Shown here piece after piece: positions 1 through 14,000 of a stretch of DNA of 64,000 nt. Each line of letters opens with the position of its first letter. The stretch's first letter is position 1. The translations under genes and the position numbers were made by a program. Source of the DNA: Nepenthes gracilis (taxonomy: Eukaryota > Streptophyta > Magnoliopsida > Caryophyllales > Nepenthaceae); assembly GCA_033239525.1 (NCBI GenBank), contig BSYO01000002.1:28688068-28752067 (forward strand). Direction: 5' to 3'. The notes beneath the pieces are model-generated. The model did no database searches, was not told the origin of the DNA, and worked only from the letters and a program-made list of their open reading frames with translations.

Positions 1-484
1 ATTTTGCTACACAAATAGCTTCACATAAGAGAGAGAAGAGAGAAAAGAGAGAAGAGGAAGGGGTTTGCAACTGGTTGAAGTTCAACTCAAGTCCGTTCTT
101 CGCCAAAGTCGGGTGCATTGCTCTAGTGTGTTTCTATGACATATTACCATTTGGTTACTTTGTTCTTGTTATGTTTTCTTTTGTGGGTTGTTAGGTGTGC
201 TTGGGATTATATTCAATTGGCTATTTACTCAAATTATAGTGAAGAGATTTCAAAGAAGGTTGCTCTTGTAACTAGCATAATTTTACAGTGGATTTATTCA
301 AAATTTGTCTCGTTATTTTTCCCTTAGTTGAAAAAGTTTTCCGTATTAAATATCGTTGTGTAACTTTGTGTGCTCGGTTGTGTGGTGTTTCTTGTACTCA
401 AGTGTTTGGTGGTTGATATTTGACAGTGGATTCGAGTTTGTTTTGCTACGCTAATCGTGTGTGTATTTCCATCGAATCCCAACA
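1..484 (+). repeat. Probable LTR end (solo or truncated), open at the left edge
   Basis: The stretch begins at the window edge with a purine-rich GAGA leader and ends near 484 in TCCCAACA, a common 3' terminus of plant LTRs. It lies just upstream of a decayed Copia gag. No matching second copy was found in the window and no tRNA primer site follows, so this could be the 5' LTR of Copia A, a solo LTR, or chance. No gene is seen here; the short open frame at 136-327 has no recognisable domain. Confidence 0.3.
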
Positions 485-589
485 ATTGTGTTGTACAGTT
501 TTTAATGGGTTTGAATTACTTTTATTCTAATGTAAATGATAACAACATGTTAATGAAGCTTTATCTCTTATTCAGCAACAGGAAAGGCA

Positions 590-3500
590 GCGTCTGAGTG
601 TTGAGCCCCATTGCTGAGCCGATGACCATGATCACTAAGAGGATACAATCCAGCTCCAAATCTCTAGCAAAGTTTTTCACCAAGAACAAATAAAAATAGG
701 CCCTACCTTCTTATTGTGGGATACCTGGACACACATTTGACAATTGGAAGTGACCAAATTTCTATTTGTATTGACTGCAAAATGTCAGGACACATAGCTG
801 AAAGGTGTTACGAGCTCAGTGGTTATCTGAGTTGAAGCACGAAAACCTAAAAAGTTCATGAGTTTGGCATCAACATCATCTAATTTAGTCAGTACAGAAA
901 TGAAAGAAAGAGTCTGAAGATAAAGTGGCTCTGTTCAAATTTGAATACAAACAGTTGCTGACACTTCCTCATCAAAAGAAAGCCTCTCCTCCTGTCCACA
1001 CAATTAACAGCACACAAGTTGTGACTGAGCCTGCAACAAATTCTTCACTATCTTTCAGAGTATATGATTCCTTATATATTATTGGGCACATACTCCAAGC
1101 ACAAATTTAACATGTTTTCCCTGGATCTTGCACATGGGAGCCAAAGATTTTATGATCTGTTGCACTTTTCTCTATGTAAATATTTCATCACAAGTGTCAC
1201 ACTTGGTTAAACTACCAAACGGGAGTGAGGCTGTTGTTACTCATATTGGTAGTGTGCAAATATCAGATTCCCTTGTGCTGGAAGATGTTCTTTATATACC
1301 ATCGTCCAACTACAAACTAATATCAATAAAAAAGATGATGGAATATTTTACTTCTTGTGATTTTTGTTTCTCTGATTCATGTTTTATTTAAGGCATTGTT
1401 TCTTTGACCACGATGGGGAAGGCTGCAGTTAAACATTGTTTTACCATTTAACAAAGGTTGTAGTCTCACCAACAGGACATTCTAAAAGATTGCTGAAGTT
1501 CTCTACCAACCCCCTTTGAGCACTGCCTCTGCAGCACTGCATTGTTCACGCTCCAGCTTGTGGCACTCTCGCCTAGGACACCTATCAAATCCTGGGCTGA
1601 AAATTGATTGATGACGATGTAATTAAAGCAAATATCTCTTATGATTAACAGAATCTTTGTTCCATATGTCACTTGGCCAAATAAAATCATCTTCCTTTTT
1701 CATCAGTGAATATAATGCATCTTGTATTTTTGAATTAGTACATTGTGACACTTAGGGGCTATGTTCTGAAGATAGTTATGATAGTTAAAAATATTTTTTG
1801 ACCATAGTGGATTATTTTTCAAGAAACACTTGGATATACTTGCTTGGGGCTAAATGAAAAGTTAGAATTAATATTGAATCCTTTTATAATCTAATTGAAA
1901 CACAATTTAATGTCAAAATCAAAGCCATTTTTATTGATAGTGGTGTAAAAATTTAGATGGGATCCTTTAATGCAAATAAGAGGATAATATATCAAAGAAG
2001 TTGTATTGAGACATCTGAATAAAATGGTGTGGTGAAAAGAAAACATAAGCACTAATTGAATGTTGCTCTGGCACTCAAAGATCCAATCCAATGCCTCCCT
2101 CAAATACCATTCATATATTTTGGTTGCAGCTTACTTGATAAATAGAACCCTTACTCCACTATTGCATAACAAGACACCTTATGAAGTTTTGTTTGGTATC
2201 AAACCAAGATATGATTACTTAAATGTGTTTGGATGTCTTTGTTTCACTATCACTCTCTCCAAAGGCTGCAACAAATTTGACCACAAAGGAAGAAAATGTG
2301 TTTTTATTGGGTATTCCTTTTGGAAGTAAAGGATACATGTTATTGGATCTTGGTATTTGCACAGTGTTTTTGCTCGAAAAGAGTTTTATGAATGTATTTT
2401 TTCTTCTCAAACAGGATCCAAAAGTGAAGACAAAGATCCTGGGAGTACATCTACTCCCATCCTGGATGAAGTCATCATGTGTGCACCTGCTCCTCAACAT
2501 GATTCTGCTTCACCCATTACATTACTTCTAAATTATGTAAAACCATCACCCTCTATAAAATCAGACACGATGAATACAGAGAGCACAATGGACTCAGAGA
2601 GTACAAAGCCTGCCGATTCCAACCAAATGAATGCCTTACGTTCTTAAAGCGATGGTTGCTTCCCAATTCTCACTCACAGACCTGAGAGAATTATGAGGGC
2701 ACCTCAATATATTCAAGAGTTTCACTGTCAACTAGCCCAATAAGAACAGGATGCACAACCCATGTATAGTTGAGGTACACCATAATCTATTGCCAGTTGT
2801 TTGCTATATCAAAAGCTTTTACCATCCTACCGCATTCTCCACATTTATCTCTTCACACTTGGAACCAACTACCCACAATGATGTTGTAAAGGATCAAATA
2901 TGGTGCCAGGCCACTGAAGCAAAGCTGTAAGCTTTGGAAGCCAATAACACTTGGGTCTTGACAGATTTGTCAGCGAAGAAAATGGCCATTGACTGTCGTG
3001 ATGTTGCTAAAATTAAGTATAAATCAGATGGCACCATTGAAAGATGCAAGGCACGACAAGTGGCCAAAGATTATATGCAAAAGGCTAGAATAGATTATTA
3101 TGGAATATTTTCTCTTGTGGCTAAATTTGTTAATGTTAGGCCTTTATTTTCATTACTGTTGTGAAGGGATGGAATCTTTACCATTTTGATGTTCACATTG
3201 CATTTTTACATGGTGATTTAAATGAAAACATTTACTTGAAGCAGCCTTCCAGCTATAGCAAAAGGAATCCTCATCAAGTTTGTAATTTAGTTAAAAGTTT
3301 ATGTAGGTTAAAGCAGGTCTCAAGGTGATGGTATTCAAGGTATTCTGACTTTCTCATCAATTTTGGTTTCAAGTAGTCAAAGGCCTGTTGTAGCCTTTTT
3401 TACTTTGAAGAATGCCAATTCTTTCTCTTCATTAGTATTGTATGTTAATGATATAGTTATGGCTAATGATTTGACTACTACAGTTCATGCACTTAAGATC

Positions 3501-4500
3501 TTTCTTCATTTGCAATTCAAGATCAAGTGCCTTGGGTTCTTAGAATTTTTCCTTGGAATAGAGTTGCTTATTCCTCCAATAGAAATTTCATCAATTGACA
3601 CAAATATACTTTGGACCTTTTGGGAGATGCGGGTGCTCTTGCCCCATTGCCAATCAAATTGTCAATGGATCAAAATGCTGAGTTAAGCAAGGAAGCAGGG
3701 TCTCCTTTGAATGATCCCACTATTTTTAAAAAATTAATTAGTCACTTATTGTGTTTAACTATTTCTTACTTGGACCTTGATTATAGTGTGCAAATTCTAA
3801 GTCAGTTCATGGAAAAGCCAAAGCAACATTCATTTTGTAGCTGCACGTATGGTATTATCTTATATCAAGTAGTCCCCACGACAAGGCACGTGACTTCCAT
3901 CCAACTCTTCATTGAGTTTGTAGGTTTATTGTGACTCGGGGTGAGCCTCCTGTTCCAACATCAGTGTTCAGTGATTAATTATTGTGTTTTGCCTGGAAAT
4001 TCCTCAATTTCTTGGTGATCAAAAAACTAATCCATTGTTTCTAGATCTTCTGCTGAAATTGAGTATAGAGCAATGGCCACAATTTGTTCTGAAGTTACTT
4101 AGCTGCAATATATTCTCAATGATTTGGGAGTCAATCATCCTTAAACGGCCCTTTTCTATTGTGATAATCAGTTTGCTCTTCACATGGTTGGTAATCCTAT
4201 ATTTTATGAACAGACACAACATATCGAAGTGGATTGTCATCTTGTTCGTAACAAAATTCAGGAATGTTCATTCAAAACATTGCAACATCTTCGCAACTAG
4301 CAGATATATTTACCAAGGCATTACCTTCTTCCACGTTGAAGTCTCATCTTTCTAAAATGGGAATAGAAAACATCTATTCTCTCTCACATGGGGGCATGTT
4401 ACGGCATGAAGATCAACACAAGAAGAAGAAAACTTACACTGTGGTATCAAGCAAGGCTAACTTCCTGGACCACATGCAACCCCCTTGAATCTGCAGATTC
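590..4500 (+). mobile_element. Decayed Ty1/Copia retrotransposon A (gag-PR-INT-RT-RNaseH remnants)
   Basis: Pieces of a Copia polyprotein lie in family order but in shifting frames. A gag zinc knuckle of CKMSGHIAERC type is near 780-815. A protease remnant is at 1115-1350, where the catalytic DSGA/DTGA motif has become HMGA. The GAG-pre-integrase motif LWHSRLGHLS is near 1560-1600. Integrase C-terminal sequence (LINRTLTPLLHNKTPYEVLFG) is at 2120-2270. Reverse transcriptase spans about 2930-3600 with the active site changed to YVNDIV. RNase H and C-terminal remnants (LADIFTKALPSS) run to about 4490. Many stops and frameshifts mean it is dead. A possible 3' LTR starting TGTTAGAAG lies near 4612. 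The element sits in intron 1 of the dehydrogenase gene, in the same orientation as the gene. Confidence 0.85.
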
Positions 4501-5021
4501 TTTTTGTTCTTTCTGTTGTGCCTTCTGTTTTTTCTAGTTGTTATTTTTCATAGGGCTGCTTGTAAATAGAAAAGGTGTAGAATATTAGATGTAGTTCTTA
4601 CTAACCAATTTTGTTAGAAGTGTAGTGTTGTATAAGCTGATGTAGTTCAATCAAGTAGTGTGAGCTTCATTCTCTAAAACCCACTGTTCTCCTTCTTCCT
4701 AATTATCTGATTTCTGCTTAAATCTATAGCAATCGCCAATGCTGATTTATTTTTCTTCCTTTTCTTACACTTCTTAATGGGATGATGACCTTTTCACTTG
4801 AATAATATAAAAATGGCTTGAACTTGACGCTGTTGGAAATGTAGAATGGATAAAAGTCACTAAAAGTAAATTTAATTCTTATTTAATTTCTGTTTCCATT
4901 TAGTTGATTTGAAATCTTATGATGATTGTGCGAGTCTCTTGAAAAATGGATCAAGGTTTAGGGTTTTGTAATTGGCAATAAGAATGCTGTAAATAGTATA
5001 TTTGCTGTAAATGTGTTGCAG
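4501..5021 (+). other. Rest of intron 1, possible Copia A 3' LTR
   Basis: Non-coding DNA between the Copia A pol remnant and exon 2 of the dehydrogenase. A TGTTAGAAGTGTAG-type LTR start is visible near 4612, but its end and a partner copy could not be placed. The intron closes with a normal TTGCAG acceptor at 5016-5021. Confidence 0.4.
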
Positions 5022-8000
5022 GTGATATTCCAGCAGCCACTGCTGAAGATGTGGAGCTTGCAGTGGCCGCCGCTCGAAAAGCACTTGCCAGGAATAGAGT
5101 TATAGATTGGGCATCAGCATCTGGGGCTTATTGTGCCAAGTATATACGTGCCATTGCAGCAAAGGTATGTGATTTGGTTTCATATTTTATGTGTGATTAT
5201 TGTACTTGATTTCTCTATGCTATAAGCTAGAGGTAGTTGAATTTTGTTATACAATTTTACAAATGTCGAGATGCGAATGCCACCATGTGTGTAATACCGA
5301 TGCTTATATATTGTTTTTGCTAAAGCATGTGAAAATTGAATATGCTAATATTAGGATCAATGTGGGATCATGACATTTCAGATATGTTTTGAATCTAAGG
5401 AATAAATAGGCTTATAAATGTGGCATTTGTAGTTTCTTTCATCCACTATGTATGAACGATTGAGATTGAATTTTGGAAAAAATGATTGATTGGAGAGTTT
5501 AACAAAGAACAACATTTTAGAGCGATATGTGATTGTATGGAATCGTTTCCCAGTACCTAAGTATCAATTCATTTTGTAGATAGCAATGTGAAAGATGATC
5601 TTTACACAAAAGACAAGCTCATCAGATGGACATCATCAATTACCAACTTGAGCTGTTTGTGCCACAATGAAGTAGAAACTGCTAAGCAGTTGTTTTCCCA
5701 TTGCCTGTTTGCCACTCGGATATTGCAGGGCCATTATATTTGGCTAATTGATCTTTAAATGGTGCTGTTTAGCATACTTTTCTAGGAGACAGAAAGGAAA
5801 TTTCTATAACATGGTCCAACAGGCTGCTATTGTAGGGGTTGCATGACATGTCTGGAGAGGAAAAAACAGTGTGTTTTCATTGACATTGCCCCTTCAGTTC
5901 ATTTGATTTTGCAAAATAAATAAATAAATAAATAAAATAAAATAAAAAAGAAAAAAAGAGGTTACAATTGGTGGTTTCATGATTGCTGCATTTATTGAGT
6001 CATAAGACTCTTTACCTACTCGTGGCAGTCTCTAGGTTCATATTTGATATCTCATCTGACATGCTTGCAGTAAATGTATTTGATTGTGCTGAATATCAAT
6101 AAAAGCGGAATGCTTGCCCATGAAAATATAAGTTTGAGCTTAGTCATGAAAAAATGTCAACACAGGGCATCTAAGACATAGTAAAAAAAAATGTCATACC
6201 ATATTATTATCATTATTATTAAGGGCTGGTGGTGGGAGTAAGTAAATGATTATGATTGATTTCAAAGTTTCAAAATTACTTTGAACAAAGGAATGTCCAG
6301 GAAAATAGCATTTATATTAAAACCCTATCAAGCACTACCATAGACACAGATTATGGCCAAACAGTTCATACCATTAGATTATTTTTCAAAAAAAAATAAT
6401 CATCATTTAAAAATAAAAGTAGAGTGAAGTACCTATGGTTTGCCCATCTTAATCAATATACAAAAAGTTGACTACCAACTCTAGATTAGTGTTAAGATAA
6501 ACGAAGCAGCCCTAACTTAAAGTTGCATATTATTTTCTCAATTAGATCTTCAACTCCATATGTTTGACGAATTCGACATTCCTCTCAGACCGAATATGAT
6601 GCATCAAGCTAGCATGGCTGCTTTATCAAATAGACTTGCTAGATTCCTCCCAATTGCAGCCTTATTGATCCAACAACATCAGTTCCCGTTTCTAATATCC
6701 TTGCCTCTGTGATTGATGAGCTCAGGTAACTTCTCTATAACATCCTTCAAACATCGCAATGGCCTAAATTGCAAGACCAATTCTCTTCATTCTAAACTAT
6801 ATCCTACCGACCCCAGTGGAGTCTGGATGGAAAAGTCAGATGCTTCTTGTGTCCCTTTCCCTGTCTTAGTTGGGGCAATCTAGACCTGAACTATATAGAT
6901 CTTTGTTCTCTGGATATGCTCACGGTGCACAGTTCCTCAACTTCTATCCCCCTTTTTCTCAGTTGGTCCTTTCTAGCAGCCTATTTTTGGCCATAACTAA
7001 TTGATGAATATGTCTGCTTTATATCATTCACACCATGGTCTGCTCTCCAGAATTTCAAGATTAAATCATAAGAAGAATGTTTCAAAACAGAACCTTGCTC
7101 ATTCACTCACAATCGCCCACGAATTCATCCCTTACCTTACAAAAAAAATTTCAAAACCCAAGAGGAATTCTATATACTTTTAGTTTCCCTGTAAACTAGT
7201 GACTGACATTATGTTTGTTTGGGGGAAAAAGATGGGAAAATTGAATGGTCGGTGATATTTAGTCTCACCTTATTTCCATTATCTTGTTTGGTTGGAAAAT
7301 GACAATTGGGAACAAATATTACATGGGAATATTTATTACATGAGAAATAAGGAATATCTAGCTCCATCTAAAAGTTAATTTATTATTGCTTGACGAGCGT
7401 GAATATTGATTACTCGCCCCACCAGTCCCACCCACTTCTCAGTTAATGACACCGGTAGCAAGCATAGATGCTGGTCAACAATCAGTCAATGATGACCAAT
7501 GGCATAGGCAATGTTTGGTCAGCATTGGTTGGCATCTTTCTTCTTCCCAGGCAAATAAACATTTGTCGGTGGACTTTGTTGAAGAATTTAAATTAGGTGA
7601 GACAGCACCGATGGCAACCATCAGTCAACAATTGGTCATGCATTCCCCCTGACATGTCAATAGCTACCATCTCCCGAGGTCCTACCCCTCTACTAGCCTC
7701 CGGGTGGTATTTCCACATTCCAGAGGTAATATTTATTTTTTGTGCAACCGAACAACGTATTATTTATTCTCACCTTATTTCTAGTAATTATGAAACAAAA
7801 TATCAGTGTAGAAATCTGATATGTTGGCCGATATATATTGGTACCTTTTCCTGATACCAATATCTCCTAATATCATGGAGAAATCATGATATGTCACCAT
7901 ATCAGCGATATATGCACAATATTTTCATGTTAGGTTACAATTCATAAAAAAAAAATTACTTTTGATATTAAAACGTATTATTTGATATGTTAGATATCCA

Positions 8001-11000
8001 TATGTCTACAATCAATATCAATACTGATATTTTTATCCATTTTAGTAATACTTTCCTGCAATACTAGTCCCATAAAATTCCTATCCACCAACCAAAGATA
8101 AGGGTAGTGAAAATTGGATGCATCTCAGCCATGATTTATCCTATAGCTCACAGAAATGCTTGAACAAAACAGCTAGTTTCATTCTCCTAGCATCTTCCTG
8201 ACGCCGTTGGTTTTTTTTATCTACATTCGTAATTCCTGTAAACCAGGCTTATTTTCCATCAATCCAGATCTATACCACATGAATGTCCTGGAAATTGTCT
8301 TGACTTTTCATCACTGTACCTTCTGGGGAAGAAGCCCAATACAAAAAGCAAAAGAAATAAGACAGCCTTTGCCAACTACATCCTGCCGGCAGATGACTGA
8401 AATTTAACACCCCATCCTTTCACTCTAGCAAGCTCTTGTTGAACCAGGGGCCACCTGCTGTACGTTAAGCCTAGATGAGGAGAGTGGAACTCCATCCACA
8501 AGGCCAAGGATTTCCATTATTAGCTTATGTCCTCCACATTGACACTTCCAAAAGATACTTATCAGATTTAGCAAATATATTGTTTCTGAAGCCAACACTA
8601 GTTCTTTATTAGTTTCAGAGAGCTTATTGTCTCCTTTTGGAAGCAATTAAGAGATTATCTGCAAAGCAAATATGGTTGATGGCTTGATGCTAAGTCTCTT
8701 GCACTTTTGATGGAAGTGGAACAGAGAATTTCTAGCCAATAAATATGTTCTTCTTGCCAAGTATTTCATAACAGGACAAAAAAGAATGGTGATATAGTGT
8801 CATGTTGCCACAGATCTATACCTGCTTCAAAATAACCATGGAGAGTATCATTTAGAACAGCTAAAAATATAATGGATGTAACACCATCTCACCCAAACTT
8901 GGAAGTCATTAGCCTAGCATACTCCTTTAGTGCAATATTAAGCAATCCCAATTAATAGAATCATAGGCTTTTTAAATGTCCACTTTTAATGAGTATCTGG
9001 ACAAGATATCCTCCCTCATCTATCTAATGGTTAGTTCCCGATTGAACAAAAAAGGGGAGATCTGCCTCTAACTAAAGCTTAGGCCGAGAATTGCTAACTT
9101 CAGAAAAATCTTTTATCTTAGTAACCAAGTTGGGAGGCATTTAATTAGTCCAAAAGTCTTTCATTTCCAAATAAATCCTTGATGACTGAACTGATCTCCT
9201 GACAAGTAATGTTCCAAGTATTCTGAAAAATTAGGAGGGGTGAGCATCACTTACCAGTCCCTACCTGCTTGTATTGAGGAATAAAGAAAAAGACCTGGCT
9301 CACCTAATAATCAGAAACACCCTTCTCAAGGGATTCTTCCATCTTCTCAGCAATTAAAGGTCCATTTTTAGCTATTGAACTGCTAACTAGAGGTCTGGAT
9401 TCCTATCCACACCCCAGCATTTGCTGACAATAGGCTACTACATGGGCAATAGCTTCTTTGGGATTGGCAATTCTCTCCCTTTTCACCTCTGATTTTGTAG
9501 AGCCTTCATATGAGCGTGAAAGTAGCTGGTGTTAAGAGTCCCTTAGGAGGACCCAATCAGCTCTGGCCTCCAGATAAACTTTCCTCATATTAAGCAAACC
9601 CTCTAGAATCTGGTGTCAATACTGCATCAGTTGATGCCTTCCACAATTGTATTTGCATTGCAAAAAAGCTTTTTCCCCAGCTACATGGACTGTAGATTGA
9701 ATTTCTGATAACAGGCCAGTGTCCCAAGCTCATCCATGTGCTGTAGAATTCAAAAGGACCAGTTGGCACTATAGGAGTGGGACAATTGATGATAAATGAA
9801 GGAAGTTAACATTCTGAGAATTAAGCAATAATCTTTAGGTTGTTATTGAAGTTTCAGAAGTTTAGATCTACTGTATTTTATATAAATATTCTTAGGACCT
9901 TCTGGATGTGATTTAATTCTTATTTGGGACTAGGAAACATAACGATAGAGGAACCAAAAGTCTATAGATTTAACACTATCCATTGTCATGAAGTGCCCTC
10001 AAGTACAACCTACTCAGAAATAACAAATTACACTTACTGAATTCTGTTATAATTTTATTCCAACTCTGCTGCTTTTACCATTAAGGACCAAACGTGTATT
10101 TTTTCTACAATATTACCAAGGAAAACATACCCTGAACTACCTCAGCTCAACACAGATCCCAATTGTGGCCAACAGCAAGCCGCTCAGAAAAACAGCTGGG
10201 CACTCCTAAAACATCCTGTACAGATAATTAATGCTGTTATATTGCTTTCTGTTGTTTCTGTTATTTTGTTATTGGTTGTTTGTAACCTGTTAAATGGTTA
10301 GCTTCCTTATTATCGTCTATCAGTTCAACAGCAAGACATGTTATTGGCTGTTTGTAATCTGTTGCATGCCACCATTTTCTGCAGTACATGCGCAGCTTTG
10401 GAAGCAATTCATGGACTGTTGCCTGTTGTATTATCTCCCTTATTAGCACATTTTGGTTGAACTGAACCCGCCAGATCCCTGCTAACTCTCTAGCTGTCTA
10501 GTGTACATGATGCAAATGAGATTTTCTGCCTTTTAGCAATTAACTCATCGGTACAAATTGTTCATCCAATAGCCAAATTTGCCTACAATTCTAATATGAA
10601 CATTAATATTCCCAATCGGAAGCCTATGTTTCGATATTTCATCCACGTAAATGCTAATCTAAATGTCTTCTTTATGGAAGATGATATCTGGAGATTATTC
10701 TTGGAGGACTAGAGGTTTTACAACAACAAAAATTGTTGCTTCCCTTGACACCCTTTCATTTACATCCTGCTGAATAGAGACATTGTTACCCTCATGGAGA
10801 TGAATCTATGGATAAGGGAGATTTCTCCATCTAGAAGCCAAAACAATCAATCCTTGCATATCTTTAAAAGGAATGTCAGCTCCAATGGGAACACAATGAG
10901 TGCATTCCTCTGGCAGTTCAGTTCATCTGCTTTTTCTTCTTCAAAGATGTCCATCGAGTCCCGATCATCCCACGTGATTCAATTTCACCCACATTTGGAA

Positions 11001-14000
11001 TCTCAATTTGCCTTGAACAGTATCTCCATTGCTTACTATCCCCTTGCTTTGATATATGAATTGATCTTTCATCACAGGATGAACTTCAGTGAACCAGAGT
11101 TCTCGGAACCTCGCAATTTAATCCCAATCTCTGATATTAATCTCTGCGTCCCCCCTTTCTTGATGAGAATACTGAACCCTTCCAATTTTTGTCACCCTTT
11201 TCTGACTCTCATCGATTTGCACGATGATTCTCAGAGCCTGCCCCGAATTCAATCAGCCTTAGAAATGCTTGAATTTCCACACGAACTCATAGTATTGTCA
11301 GTCTCCTTGCTTTTGCCATTCTTAGAGGTGTGCAGGTTAGACCACTCACATGTGCCAGGAGGTTCAACCAATTCTCTGTTTATTTATGTTACACTGGAAG
11401 CATTTTCTGGACATCAATCATTCTCCTTAGCTTCATTCCATCAGTTTGATGACTCGGACAGGGAACAATTTCCTTCTTCTCATGCTGTTTAAATTTATTT
11501 TCTGAAATTTGAGTTCTGTTAATTACAGTGGTATTATTTTTCATAACTACTGCTACAGATTTATGGTAAATTTGTGGTGCCATCTTGGTACTCAATTATA
11601 CATTACAATCTTTCCATACTGATCAGAAAATGAACAAATTAATGTCTGTACGTGTTGTTTTTGTGACCTGCTTCTTGGCACATTAAGCTTTTTTGAATCT
11701 GTCTTTCTCCTGTATTATAAAATTTTAGTTTCATTCATTTAAGTTTGTTGAAGTATGAGTATACCCTCCCATGCATAAAGCCTTGTTTGTCCCCTTTTTA
11801 GTTGCAAGGATGATAGTCCATTTTTCGGAAAACTCCTGTCCTTAGGCAAACGTATTACTCCCAAGTTTGGAGTGATTCATTTTTTGTGTAATGTGCATTA
11901 AGCACTTCTCTATTTGCAATATCCTCTTTAGAGAAAACAGCCTCAAAATTCTGTAATTTGTGGTAATCCAAAGAAGATGATCAAAGTAGCTGACAGTTCA
12001 TGTATTCACATAGTCAGAATGCCTTGTCTGATGCATTTGAAGCAGCAGACATTCGTGTTTCCCATTTCTAGAGTGGTCTTGTCCGTCTAGTTTTCAGTAG
12101 AGCCATTGTCCATCTCTGATAATGCTTGTCATTTTTGCTTTGCTAGATAGGCAGACCAAACTGAAGACATTGCTGATATTTTTCACATGCTTATGATGCC
12201 CTACTGTAAATAGAGTCATGAAGCTTGGCCCTGCACACTGGATGGACTATTTAGGCAGACAATGAATTTGCATTTAAAAGGACACTGATTTATTGTCCTG
12301 GGTTGTAACTTGCAATCATGAAGTTGGAAGGATATTCAGATCTCAGTGTTTTATTTTTACATTGGAAACGTTAGCATTCAAGTTGGTGTCAAGTGTTAAA
12401 ATAAGTAGTTGTGTTGAATGGTTGTGCATGTGTAGTTGTTGAAGGTGGGCACTGCATGGAAGCTAATTTGGATCAAGGGTGATGCAGGACAGGCAGGCTA
12501 GAAAATTAGGAATTTTCCTATAATATGACATTAGCCTTTTATTAGGCAGTTTTTATAATTACATAGCTAATTTGACCTAGAGCGATGCAGAATGGAATCT
12601 GAGCCGGAAGATTTAGAATTGGAAATTTTTCTGTAACTATGGAATCTAGTCTTTTGTTAGGAAATTGTTGTAATTTCATTTTTATGGTTTTTTCGTAGCT
12701 ATTATTAGTAGTGTTTCTTTTTTGTAGTTGTCTAGACTCTCTAGAGGTATTTAGTTAAGAACTAATTGTGTTTTATGTCTAGTATGTTTCTTTGTTACAT
12801 TAAAATAATTTCGGTAGTATTTTGCTTGTTTTCCAAGTATTGATATATTTCATTTTTGGGTGTAGGTATTTACTCAATCATTTAGTAGTATTTCTTTTTT
12901 TTTTTTTTTTAAGTATCTAGAGGTATTTAGTTAGAATTAGTAGGGCTTTATCTCTAGTATGTTTCTTTATGATAGGGGTATCTAAATAAAGGGGTTTGTC
13001 AACTATATTAATTATTGATGGGTGATTGAATTTTTGAGATTATTTTGATTTCCTCCTCTCTGATGCTCTCTGCCTCTTGTCTGCTTTCCCCTCTATTCTT
13101 CATTCTTCCTTCAAATCTCTCTCCTCTTCTCCTCTTCTTCCTTTTTGTTTCTGTCTGTGCACTGATTTCTCCTTATCTTCTCTTTGTCCCTTCTCTTTCA
13201 TCTCAAAGCCTTAGTTTTTTGAGTTCCCAATTCTTTATTTGCATGCAGATAACAGAGAGAAAGGCTGAACTTGCAAAGCTTGAAGCTATAGATTGTGGTA
13301 AACCGCTAGAAGAAGCATCTTGGGACATTGTATGCGTGCACATTTTTGGTACAGTTTTTTGGGGTAGTGATCATGGATGATTGTGTCATTGGTTTCTTCA
13401 TGTGATCCAGGACGATGTTGTTTCTTGTTTTGAATACTATGCTGTCCTTGCGGAAGCTTTGGATGCAAAGCAAAAGGCTCCAATCACCATTCCCTCGGAG
13501 GCATTCAAGTGCCATGTGCTTAAGGAACCAATTGGTGTTGTTGGATTGATCACTCCATGGTATTTCCTGCCACTCTAAATATTGTCTTCCTCCCTCGTCT
13601 TTCTTTGTTGTTTCATTTTCCTTTTTCCAAATTATAGCAGTGAAAGTTTGAACTGGAAAGGCTAACTCATTCAAATAAGTATTCTTTTAGTTTTCTAAAT
13701 TTTACACCCTAATTTGGGAAATCTAGATTCTTAGAAAATGATTTTCTAGAACTAAAACTGCTTTTTGAGCATTGTAGTGGTCATTGTGGAAGAGTACGAG
13801 TGGGGAACCCTCTCCTATCCCATTCTTGTCAATTGGATGAGGAACCCAAGAGCTCAACCTCTTTTTGAAAAAACTTGATTGAATTCTTGCTTAGTTCCAT
13901 GTCTGTGGCAGGGCATGAAATTGATCCATATCCCTCCCTGGTCCTCATTTTGTTTAACACTTCCTCGCTGTACTCTGCACCAATTTTTTTTTTTTTTTTT

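Noticed and set aside
10794..11492. 232-codon open frame, plus strand, as a gene
   Set aside because: No recognisable domain, Ser/Phe/Leu-rich composition, inside an intron and adjacent to an antisense LINE whose ORF1 should lie there.
13045..13380. 111-codon frame with a hydrophobic N-terminus, as a secreted protein
   Set aside because: The hydrophobic part is the CT-rich intron end before the acceptor. The rest is exon 3 of the dehydrogenase (13249-13329) plus intron 3.
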